From Chionis minor (taxonomy: Eukaryota; Chordata; Aves; Charadriiformes; Chionididae): a DNA stretch of 64,000 nt. Both the position numbers and the translations under genes were made by a program. The notes under the pieces were generated by a model. The model was not told the origin of the DNA. It saw only the letters and a list, made by a program, of their open reading frames with translations, and made no database searches. Below are positions 34,901 to 46,900 of this stretch, piece after piece. The stretch's first letter is position 1, and each line of letters opens with the position of its first letter. The stretch spans positions 10,108-74,107 of the forward strand of contig VZSF01011298.1 of the NCBI GenBank assembly GCA_013398295.1, read 5' to 3'.

Positions 34901-37900
34901 GGTTCGGGAAGGCAAAGCGTCCTTCAGCAAAAACACCGCTCCCAACTGACTTTATACAAGGATTATAACGAAAACAACCTTTTCCAAGCGCTGCAGCTGT
35001 TCCTGCCCATAAGGCAGCAACATCTATAAGCTCCCCCGCAGCCGTGGCCGCCTCCCGGTGAAGGAGGATTTCTCCTGCAGGAGGAGAGGCGGGCAGGGCT
35101 CTCTACGAGCCAGCATGTCGAGGGGTTTGCCAGTGCTACGCTCCGGTTTAGCGCCCTATCGCTGGGGAAGGCGGCAGCTGAGCTGCAGGGCGCGCGAGCA
35201 CGCGTCCGCCCGGCCCAGCACCTCCTGCTTCCGCACCGCTCCGCGTTACCGCACGGAAAGGCCGGCCGGAGAGCAGGCGGGGAGGAGAAACCCCTCTCTG
35301 TGCTGTCAGCACGGCTCTTCCTCCGGCCAGAAAAGCAAAAAGCCACCAGCAGCTTGTGCTGCGCCGCGCTGCTCTCCCGGCCGCTGGACGGCTCTGCCGG
35401 CGGCTCGGCACGCTCCGCAGCCCGCGCTGGCTCCTGCTGCTCCCGGGGAGAGGGAGGTGGAGCGAGATTCCGCTCTCTCGGCCATTTTTCACCTGGAGTG
35501 CGATTTGAATTACCGAAATGGAGTTAATTATGTTTACCAGGTAATAGCCCGCAGCGGTTCGGAGAGTTATTGCAGCGACAGAGCAGGGGTGCAGCAGGGT
35601 GCGGGGAGCCATTCCAGCCCGTGCTTGTCTGCCAGTCACGCACGCGTGAGAAAATCCCATCTCCAGCTCGCTGTGCCCAATTTTCAGATCCAAGGAAGTT
35701 ATTCGGGAAAATGAAGTGTGAGAAATAGAGAGACAAGGGCCTGCTGGGTGTTAGGTCCAGGCTAGCTGTATCTGCTAACTATTCATTTACGAGCAGAGAG
35801 CGTAAGCAAAGTTCTGTATTTCAAAACAAATTTCTTTAAAAATACTGCCTTTATGTTAACAATCGTCATATACTGGAAAACTGTCGTACGAGCTGTTATG
35901 CCAGACAAATTCAGTCCATGAATTACACATACATAGCACAGAGTCGGCTACGACTCCTGTGAAACCCAAGCACTGAGTCCAGCCGTTAGCAGAAAAATCG
36001 GGTAGTTTTTCCAGAGAGCGTCAGTGTCACAGTTATTTTATGGTGCTAACTCAGTCCTTGAGTAGCTCCGAAGGAAAGCCCCGATCCCAGCTGAAAAGGA
36101 AAAACACAGCACATGTCTGCTGACTGAATTATTAAAATGATATCCCTTAGGAGAGAAGATATTTTTGTTTTACAGCCTGTGCGTGTATCTCAGCCAAATT
36201 CTCAAAAGCTGTAGAAGGATACAGGAGATTATAATGCAGCATTCAGTGTCTTTACTAGGCTAAGCCAGATGTAGTCAAGTTTGCTGTACAGGTAACTTTT
36301 CCTCTCCCGTAAAAACAAACAGAAAATGATACCTACCTACCTACAGGTATGATGTCAAAATTAACGTACAATAATTATTTTTAATAGTGATTTATAACTC
36401 GAAAAAGGCAACCCCTGACTATGTGATGAGTCGAGTTTGAATGTTTACAGTGGGTATATACCTGCAGGAAACTCCTCGTGTGAGGCTGGAACTGGGAGAA
36501 GCCCAGATCACTTGATAAAATGGGGAGTTTCAGAAGAGTCATCCGCATTCCGTGCCACCACCCTCTCCAGCTGCCCAGCCAGCGTGGAACAGGGATGTAT
36601 CCCGGGTTGCCGACCACTGCAAACTTGCCCGGGCTCCTAAAAGCCACCACTGTCGCTGCCTAGAAGAGACTGTCACCCTGCACACTCAAAGTTCTGCTTT
36701 CATTTAACCATCTACTTTTTCTCTCTGTCAACTTCTATTCCAGAACGATGCTGCAATAAAATCTTGCAGAATGTGAAGTTTTGCTGCGCTGTTTTGAAAT
36801 GTGTTTGAAGTTTAAAACCAGACTGATTTCCTCTCTATAAATCATCTTCCATCTCTAGCATATCACTTTCAGTTCTCCGCCGTACTCAGTCCCATTTGCA
36901 CTAATGCTGAAGATACCACCACTAAAGGAAAAAAGTCAGTGTACGTTTATATTTATAAGAACCACACATAAGTACATACATCGTGACTATCAACCCAGAC
37001 CACAAATGTATATTACAAAGGAAGAGGAAATCTCTGGGCTTCTGAAAATGTTGATATGCAGGACCAAAAGAAAGGCAGATAATAAAGCACACTTAAATTC
37101 TTAAGAGCGCCTCCCCACAATAAAAAACAATAACCACATCAACATGATGTTCAATAAAAAAAGGATGTTAAAAATTGAAGACAGTGAAAATGAATCAGAC
37201 CAATAGCCTTAGATACATCTTCGTGATAGTATTAAAAGAAAAAAAATAAGGATTCTGGATTCCTATATGGAACAAAGGAAGAAATAATACCTAAGGGGCT
37301 TAACTCAAACTTTGCCAATACTCTTAAAACGACTTTTTTTCACAAGGGCTAAGGGAGATACTAGTTATCCCAGCTTTGTACTAGGCACAACTGCACAGCC
37401 GTGGAAGAGAGCGCACCGCAAACCCTGCGTGTCAAACAGCTGACTCCACGTGAAGGATGGCCATCGCTGCGAAACCGGTTCATCGCAAAACAGCTTTTCC
37501 TTCACTGAAAACTGAAAGGACTATGAAGAGGTGATTTACTTTTCTCACAGAGTCAACTCAATCCAGGGCGGGTAATAAATCAGAAGAAAACTATTTTTAA
37601 ACTGAGGAAAACTATTTTTAAAACAAATGAAGTTTCCTTTTCTACAGGTGGTGTGTTAATATACCAAAATGTACCTTTGTTGCTAAAATCATCAATTAGC
37701 ACAATTTCTGCCAAGTATTTCCTCGGTGTTCTCTTAATGACACTGTGGACCGTCCTCATGAGCGTGGACCATCCCTCATTATGGAAGACAATGACAACGC
37801 TGGAGGTGAGCAGGTTTTCATCGTAATGCCAGTATTTGCACCTGTAAAAAGATTTTTGGTTTTGTTAGTTTTTCACATCCTGATTCACAGAGCTGCTTAA

Positions 37901-40900
37901 CAACATCTTGGTGCACACGAGATCTTCACCGACGGCTACCCTTCAGATTGAAGAGACACGGGCCATTAAAGGTCATCTAGGTTCAGCGCACCACGGAGGT
38001 CCAGCACCACCAGTACCACCAGCACCACCAGCACCACACTGCTTGTGCCGCCGGCAGAGAACAGCAGCAGAAGAGCCCCAACCTGGGGCTGCTGAGATGG
38101 GGGTCTTCTTCAAACCATCGGATCCCAGGATTGAGGACGGAGCGGCCATTTGGCTCACCCACTGCACCACACACCCTAAGACAGTGCTGGTTTCCCTAAG
38201 CCTCTTTAAATCAGATTTACGCGGTAGAAGGATTCTGTGTGAAATGTTTCCCTTGGCTTTACATGGGCCACGTGCAGGACCTGCATAATTAGCAAGGTTA
38301 CAAACATTGTTGTGGCAAGGCAATCAAAAGCCATTAATTTCTGCCCTCGCACAATAAAACGGATTTAAATGTAGTAAGCAAGCTTGCTAAAAGTAGGGCA
38401 GCAGCACGGGAAATGCTCAGGTCAGCTATTCCGTGTAAAACTATCCCCGTTTGCAAAAGCTGTCAGAAAAGCGTAGTTGCTCGTGGGAAAAATGTAATCC
38501 CACGGCAGACAAGACGTGGTCTTTACAGTTTATCCTTCATGGTTAAACTTCCAGGTATAACAAATGTAGCTAAAAAAAAAAAAAATAAAAAAAAAAGTCA
38601 CCAAACCCACTCAGGGCTCCAGCTGGGCGCGCCATGAAAATCCCTTCTGTATCCCCTTAAAACGTTCCGCATTGCCGTTGCACTGCGGACCTGGTCCCAG
38701 GTCTTTTTTCCTGAGGTATTACAGACAATTTACAAACAAGCCATAGGGGTCGTTCCGTCCGCGCTTTCCGATGTTTGTTAATCACGTTCATCAGCGATGC
38801 ATTCCGTTTGCAATTATCATGTCCCCTTCCCCACCTGCACCCCTAAACGAGTGATCACGGGTTCTCTAATTACAACCAGCCCAGCTACTGCCTTACCTGG
38901 AAGCCTCCCTCCCTGATGGCCGCCCCTTTGACTCCTGTCGTAATACAGCTCCTACTGCCAAACCCAGAGACATTTCCATGCTCATGTTTCATTTCCGTGG
39001 GCAAAAGGCTGCCTTTTTTCGTCTCTCAGCAAATGAAGTCTCTACTAGAGAGAGTCTGACTTTGCAAAGACAACTATCGTCTATTAAGAAATTATTCTTG
39101 AGAAACAGAAACGTGTAAACTTAGGGATGCACAAACTTCCATAGTTAGATTTCCCTATATATAATAAAAAGCTTAAAAGCACAGAAACATTCCTATGTTA
39201 GAAATTACCTTAATCATCAGAAATCACCACCGTTTCTGAAGCTAAAGTAGGTTAAACGTAGAAAGAGCTCACGAACAGATCTACAGGTATTTAAAGAGCA
39301 TTTCTTTGGCGAAGGAGGCGGTATTTCACTTATTGTCAAGGAACAGCATCAATACATGCATTCAACCCACCAGAAAAAAAAAGAAATTGGTGTAGGCATA
39401 CTAATCATTTTGGTCCTACGGGAAAAGAAAATTACAGCATCGGAACAGCCTGTAACTCAGACCGATCCCATAAGGCATTTTTTCTCTTGCTCAGGCATGG
39501 GATAAGCAGCCTCTGAGACAGCACCACCTCCACAAGTGCGGTTTATGGGCCAAAAATCCCCCGGCTGGCTGGTTTCTGCAGGGAAATCCCGCACAGCTCA
39601 CCACGCCTGGACGCTCCCTCCACGGCACACGCGTCTCAGCCGCCACCAAGTCACTCGGGAGCCGGCAGCGACGCGAGGGCACGCGCTGCCCCGGAGCGCT
39701 GCGCCCGCTGCGGGGAGGGAGAGCGTCCCACGGCGTCCTCAGGGACGTTGGTAACACTCCTCTGTTGTTCTACCCGGGTTCACGCGGTGCCACAGCTGTG
39801 TTGAGGTGGAGGGAAAGGGGGTGGCACACGCCGCACGCCAGCTGAGCGCTGCTCACCAGCTCCGTGCCACGGCGGGGGCGTTTAAAGCGCTTTTTGCCCC
39901 AAAGCAGCGGCAGCGTCGGACGCGGGTTGCACCGCGCCGCTCTCCTGCACCTCCGGCTACGCAACCTTTTTGCTTTCCCGTTACAAGAGAGCGCGCCACA
40001 ACAGTTCAGCCCGCCTCCGACAGCAGAAACAAAGCAAACGCGGCAAAAAAGCCCAAATCTTTTGCTCGTTTTTCTTCCCCTCCCGCTGTCTGTACCACAG
40101 GTAAGTCGTATTTGGGAACAAAACGGTGAAGGGCGTAAGAATGAAAGGCATTAAGTAACTTAACATAATTTTAAAAAGCCAAACCTATTACAAAAGCCTG
40201 AACCGAACAACACATCTGTGAGCAATTTATAAGCATTTTTTTGATCTGTATTTAATACATTTTTAAAACATAAAACCAGAGGTCTAGACAGGCTTTTCGC
40301 TACACATCCAACTTAATCTCCTCAAATCTGTCAGCAGGTTTTACTTTTTAAACCTGAAAAATCACGTGTTGCTAAATGTGCCATTTGCAAGCCATAAAAG
40401 CGCTACATTTATACCTCGAGTAAGATCATGCTTTTAGTTTTTTCCAGGGCTTTATTTCGGTTGCTGGAGAGCCGGCAGGCTGAGGGACCAGCCCAGAAGC
40501 TCCAGCAGCGACTCCTATGCACCGTCTCGTCTCGCATGGAGGGCGACAGGTCTGAAAGACAGGAGTTCTTTTAGATATTTGCCATTTACGCACTCCTTCA
40601 ACTCCGCGGCAGTTTTCCCGAGAAACTCAAACATCGCTCAGTTATCTGAGCAACCAAACTCAGGACCCTGCACATCCAGAGGGAAGGGAGAGCCTTCCTT
40701 CAGCGGAGCAGCACTGACATCCAGTGGCTGGCAAACCAAACACCAGGAAACCAGAAACACGTTTTCCCCCAGTCTGAACCTGAATTTTACAGCACTAGTT
40801 TCCCTGGAAATTTCAGGCACCAGAAAGGGAAAAAGCCTGGAATTCTAGACTCGCGCTTCAGTTTTAAAAGACAGGGGTCACATAGCTACGGGCGTCCACG

Positions 40901-43900
40901 CCAAAGCTATTGAAGACCGGCAGGGACGCACTCGGAGCGCCGGAGGGGCTGTGACCATGACAAGGAGGATTTAAACATATTTTGGCCTCTGGCTTCATCC
41001 CCGGGCGCTCCGTCCTGCCCAGGCACGGCAGTGGAGTGTCCGTCAGGGGTCGCCTGCAGCCAGCGACCAAACGCTGGGAACCAAACCGGTAACAAACGCA
41101 CCTAAAAACACGATTTTGAATTCTTCCTGGTGAGAGCCGAGAGGCCGGCACGCTGCGGGAAGGAGCGGGCAGCATCCGTTGGCCCGTCCGGCCTCGGGAC
41201 ACTTCCCAGCGCTTGTCCCGAGCCCCGTGAAGAGCGGCTCCCCGTGCTGCCCTTCCGCAGGGAGCTGGGGGTGAGAGGAAGGGTCCCGAGAGCAGCCCGC
41301 GAACAAAAACCGCCTGTTCCCGAAGCAGCACTGGCGTCACTGGGGAAAAACACAGACTGACTCATCACTGGAGTGAGAAGGAGCCGTTCAGAAGACACCA
41401 CGGCGATCTCAGGGAGAGACAGAGCGAGTAGTGTTTCTGCTGACCATGAGCCTGCACCCTCCCGAGGAGAGACAGCCCCGCTCGCCTCCAGCCCAGGGAG
41501 GGAGGAGCACGGCCGGAGCCCGTGTCACACCATCGTCCCCGTCCCTCCACCACGATGTTGTGCACCCGCTGCAACAGGACAGGAGCCCTTTTACAGGGAC
41601 CCCTGGAATCACAGAATCACTTAGGTTGGAAAAGACCTTTAAGATCATCCAGTCCAACCATGACCCAGCGCTGCCCAGCCCAGCCCGACCCCGTGTCCCT
41701 CAGCACCACGTCTGCCCGGCTGGGAAACACCTCCAGGGATGGGGACCCCACCACTGCCCTGGGCAGCCTCTGCCAGCGCTCCGTGACCCTTTTGGGGAAA
41801 AAATTCCTCCCAATATCCAACCTAACCCTCCCCTGGGGCAACTTGAGGCTGTTTCCTCTTGTTCCATCGCTTGTTCCTTGGGAGAAGAGACCGACCCCCC
41901 TGGCTACAGCCTCGTCTCAGGCAGTTGCAGGGAGCGAGAAGGTCTCCCCTCAGCCTCCTCTTTCCCCAGGATAAAAAAAGCCCAGGCTGGAGCCGGGACA
42001 GTGCTCCAGCCCAGCAGAAACACAGGACGTGGACAAGGAGAGCACCACAACTGCAGTCTAAGGGTGAGCCCCCATCAGACAGACACTCAGAGGGCAATCT
42101 GAGATCCGGAGCCAGCAGAAGGGCTTCCCATGTGTCCTGGTTTGAGGTAAAACAGGACCAGTTTTGTTCAGTAACTCTGCTTTCTAACTAGGCCTCTTCT
42201 AACTGCTGAAATTAACAGCATATTGTGCAGAAAACTGCTCTTTCTCAGAGTGAGAAGACCCATGTTTATAGCTGATGCCAAGGCACGGTGTGCAGAGAGG
42301 CCCTTGCGTAGACTTACTGCGGTAACGACCAAGGGCAGACACCTTGGTATTTGCCCCGTTGGAGGGCTGGAAGCGGAGAGGCGGAGAGGGGTCCCATCTG
42401 TGGGGAGGAGCAGACAGCACAGGTGACCCAAAACTCACCAAACAGTGTATTCCATCCCACCTGCATCATGCTCAGGATAAAAGCTGAGGGATCAAAGGGT
42501 TAGCATCCATTTTCCGGTTTTATTCGGTATTCAGTTGTTCCGGTTTTCCATTTTATGGCTTCTGGCTTCACCTTCTTCTCGGACTTGCTCGGGCTTTTGC
42601 TCTTGCTGGGGCTCTGGCTTTCCTTCTTCAGTGGCCGGCGTCCGAGGAGGACTCCATCGGTTCGTCTGCCTTTGATCCCAACCCATGTGTTCCTGAATCC
42701 AGTTCCCATCCACTGCTGAGTCCAGTCTGGGACTCCCCCCGTGCCTGCTGGTGACGTGATTGTCATCCTGGGAGCTTGATATGGTTTTGTATAGATTTCA
42801 TTATTTTCTTTTGTTATTTTATTCTTTATATTTCATTAAAGTAGTTTAGTTCTTACTAAACTAGTCTCTCTTCTTCTCCCTCTCCTGCTCGGCAGGAGAG
42901 AGGGAACATCTGTTGCTCGGGCCGATCCGGCCCAAACCCACAACACCGTGTCATCCTGAATTCCCAGCTTCCCTGGCAGACCGGCACCTGAACTCCGGAG
43001 AAAAGTAAGAGATGCCACGGCTGCAGCCAAACCTCCTTCCCGAGATGATCCTCCTGAGGCTGACCGCCTAGCCCGCACCCGCGCTTCCCGAGGGCACAGC
43101 GGTCCCCTCGCGGGACTCGGCTGCCCAGACCCCGTCGCAGCAGCGCTGGTTTCTCCGAGACGGCGGGCAGCGGCCATCCCGCTCCTGCTCCGGAGTGGCT
43201 CAGGACGGCTGCGCCGAGCCAAGAGCCCTGAGTCAGGACAAAGCTGAAAGGTCTCGATTCAGCATTTATACTGAAATTCTAATTGACATTAAAGAATGGC
43301 ATCTCTCTTCTCCGTTAATATAAAACTGTTCACATTTTAAAATCATATTTTAAGTTCTAAATAGAACTTAAAGTCCTATATAAATAGAATATGTTTAAAG
43401 CGGTCTGAGATCCACATTATCCATTATCACCTACTGATAACGGCTTTATAGTGCGTGCATTTTCTCACTCTGAGCTCACAGCTCAGCACTGGCAGGGCCC
43501 AAAAACCAGCCAGGAGCTCTGCTTTCACCTGCCGCTTCCTGCGCTCCTGTCGCCAGGAGAGCGCCGGCCAGCAGGCAGCACGCTGCTTACTCACTTTAAT
43601 ACTGAATTCGGGGCTCCTTGCTCTTCCAAATCATCGATTTATTGCGACGAGCGCAGTAAACGGCATCTACCCGCTGAGCCAGAGGATGGGGGGTTCCTTC
43701 CCGAGCACCTTCAATCCTCTGCGCGCCGACGCGGGGGGGCCTGGCTGGGACCGGCGGGTGGACAGAAGCAGCACCGGGCATTTTGTTAAGACACGACTAA
43801 GTCAACCCAACGTTAATACTGCATGTCCACATGGCAGCCAGTGACGAGTGGTGTCCCGCAAGGGTCAGTACTGGGACCAGTCCTATTTAACACCTTTGTT

Positions 43901-46900
43901 GGAGACATGGACAGTGGGATCGAGTGTACTCTCAGCAAGTTTGCCGATGACACCAAGCTCGGTGGCGCGGTTGACACACTGGAGGGAAGGGATGCCATCC
44001 AGAGGGACCTGGACAGGCTTGAGAGGTGGGCTAATGCAAATGGCATGAAGTTCGACCAAGCCAAGTGCAGAGTCCTACACCTGGGACGTGGCAATCCCAG
44101 GCATAAATACAGGCTGGGCAGAGAATGGCTGGAGAGCAGCCCTGAGGAGAAGGACTTGGGAGTGCTCATGGATGAGAAGCTCAACATGAGCCGGCAGTGC
44201 GCGCTGGCAGCCCAGAAAGCCAACCGGATCCTGGGTTGCATCAAAAGAAGCGTGGCCAGCAGGGCACGGGAGGTGATTCTCCCCCTCTACTCTGCGCTTG
44301 TGAGACCCCACCTGGAGTACTGTGTCCAGCTCTGGAGTCCTCAACATAGAAAGGACATCGAACTGTTGGAACAGGTCCAGCGAAGGGCCACTAAGATGAT
44401 TAGAGGGATGGAGCACCTCTCCTGTGAGGACAGGCTGAGAGAGCTGGGGCTGTTCAGCCTGGAGAAGAGAAGGCTCCGGGGAGACCTGAGAGCAGCCTGT
44501 CAGTATCTGAAGGGAGCCTACAGGAGAGCTGGAGAGGGACTCTTGGTCAGGAAGTCTAGTGATAGGACAAGGGGTAATGGTTTTAAATTGGAAGAGGGGG
44601 TATTTAGATGAGATATTAGGAAGAAGTTCTTTACTGTGAGGGTGGTGAGGCACTGGAACAGGTTACCCAGAGAAGTTGTGGAGGCCCCATCCCTGGAAGT
44701 GTTTAAGGCCAGGCTGGATGGGGCTTGGAGCAACCTGCTCTAGTGAGAGGTGTCCCTGTCCATGGCAGGGGGGTTGGAACTTGATGAGCTTTAAGGTCCC
44801 TTCCAACTCTAACCATTCTATGATTCTATGATTTGTGACCTGTGAAGCCTTACGGGATATTTTTATACCCCATCAACAGGAATATAAAGTTTGCCGAGTT
44901 ACAAAACAGGGGCTCGGGAAGAGCCGTGAAGAGGCAGCCCATCGGCCAGTCTGCTCGGCTGCGCACGTCCGTCCCTTCAGCAGAGCCTCTACCACACACC
45001 GCCCAGCAGCTCAAACCTACCCTGAGACAGCATTCCCGACTTCTCCAGTAGCTCCAGGCTTCGTCTACTCGGGCTAAGGGACTGAGCGTTGTCACCAGCG
45101 CCCCTGGAAGCACAGGCAACATCTTCTGACCCCTCTGGAGGTCCCACCACCCAAATTCAGGGCAAGGTTTGTACAGAAAGCCAGCCTGAGGGCTAACAGG
45201 AAAAATAAAAGAATAAACTTTGCACTGGTTTTAATCACAAGATTCTTGCCCATAGTATCACTTGCCCAATGCTGAAGGAGTTGAAGCAATAAACACCACA
45301 GGGCAGGAGAGCTGGGGCAGCTCTGGAGTCCTCAGCAGAAGGACACGGAGCTGCTGGAGCGGGGCCGCAGGAGGCCTCGGAGATGCTGGGAGGGCTGGAG
45401 CCCCTCTGCTGGGAGGACAGGCTGGGAGAGCTGGGGGGGCTCAGCCTGGAGAAGAGAAGGCTCCGGGGAGACCTTCCAGCCCCTGCCAGTGTCTGAAAGG
45501 GGCTCCAGGAAAGCTGGGCAGGGACTCGGGATCAGGGAGTGGAGCCATGGGATGAAGGGAACAGTTTTAACCTGGAAGAGGGGAGAATCAGACGGGATAT
45601 TGGGAAGAAATTCCTGGCTGTGAGGGCGGTGAGCCCCTGGCCGGGGTCGCCCAGAGCAGCTGTGGCTGCCCCATCCCTGGAGGTTCAAGGCCAGGTTGGA
45701 CGGGGCTTGGAGCAGCCTGGTGTGGTGGGAGGTGTCCCTGCCCAGGGCAGGGGTGGCACTGGGTGGGCTTGAAGGCCCCTTCCAACCCAAACCATTCCGT
45801 GATTTGATCATTGTAAAATAATCTCCCTTTCTCGGGGAAGGGGAACCCACCATACAGAGAGACGGAGCCCAACCCCTCTCCTTCCCTGTGCTGGCTGGAA
45901 CTGGTGCAGTGTCTCCCCACAGCTCTCCAGGCCTCCTGCTGCCCCCTGCCCCCACCACAGGGAGGAGGCAATGGGGCAAGTGGGGCCACGGACACTGGCG
46001 CATGATGCTGCTGTGGGCCAGCGGCACCAGCGCGGCTCCTGGCCACGCTCTCCCCTCCCTCTCCCCGGGGACGCGACCAGCATGGCATCCTCGGAGAAGG
46101 CGGGTGAGAAGCCACAACTCGCCGCAGGTGGCGAGTCTCATCGTGTCCATGGAGGCAGGCACTGCTTTAGGAAGTTATGGCTCGGTGCATTTCCTTCCGT
46201 GCAGCTCAGGAGAGTCCAGGCTGTGCGTAAGTTTGGATTTACCAAGTTTTACCAAGTTTTACCTAATATAATAAAGCAAAGGTGAGAACGAAGCTTGGGG
46301 CAGTGGGCTCTGTCCACTTCCACCACGCCTCGCTCACGAGATACTTAACCCTGAAGCTCCCACCCATGCCTGGCTGGACTGAATTCTGTCACCTAAGTTC
46401 ACTTAACGTAAACGCTCTACCACAATAAGCTCTGGTTAACAGGAACACGACAGAGCATAAGAAGTTAATTTCATTTTTTTTTAAATTGCATTCAGGTCAC
46501 AACTCATTTGACAGAACGCTTCCTCCATTTGCCCCAAAATTCCTACGATGCAGGACGGCACCTGCAGGGCTACACACGCAGCAGCAGGAAACCTCCCAGG
46601 CTCTTCTCTGCCCCCTCTCCCAAAGTCAAGGTTTCAGGCAGAATTCAAACATACTCCAGGTGCTGCGCGGTACATTTTTGTTGAGAAAGAGGTGCTGTTC
46701 AGAGCTCCACCTTCTCAGGGCAGAAGCACCCACAGGGTGAGTGAATCCAACTACAGACAACACACCCGGTGCCCCTGTCCTCATCTTTGTACTCTTTGGG
46801 GAAACCATTTCTCTGCTGAAACTTAAAACCTGAAACGCTGGCAGACAACCCTAAAGAGGCAAAGGGTCCATCTTCACTGTAGTTTTCACTATCGAGACCT

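Noticed and set aside
35058..35714. 218-codon open frame (+) in GALNT7 intron 3
   Set aside because: It is a product of CpG-rich composition; the opposite strand is also open over 181 codons and no domain is visible.
37950..38300. Possible old CR1 end (aaaggtcatctaggttcagc)
   Set aside because: Only about 20 bp resemble CR1; the remainder is a CCA/CAG-rich stretch with no reverse-transcriptase similarity.
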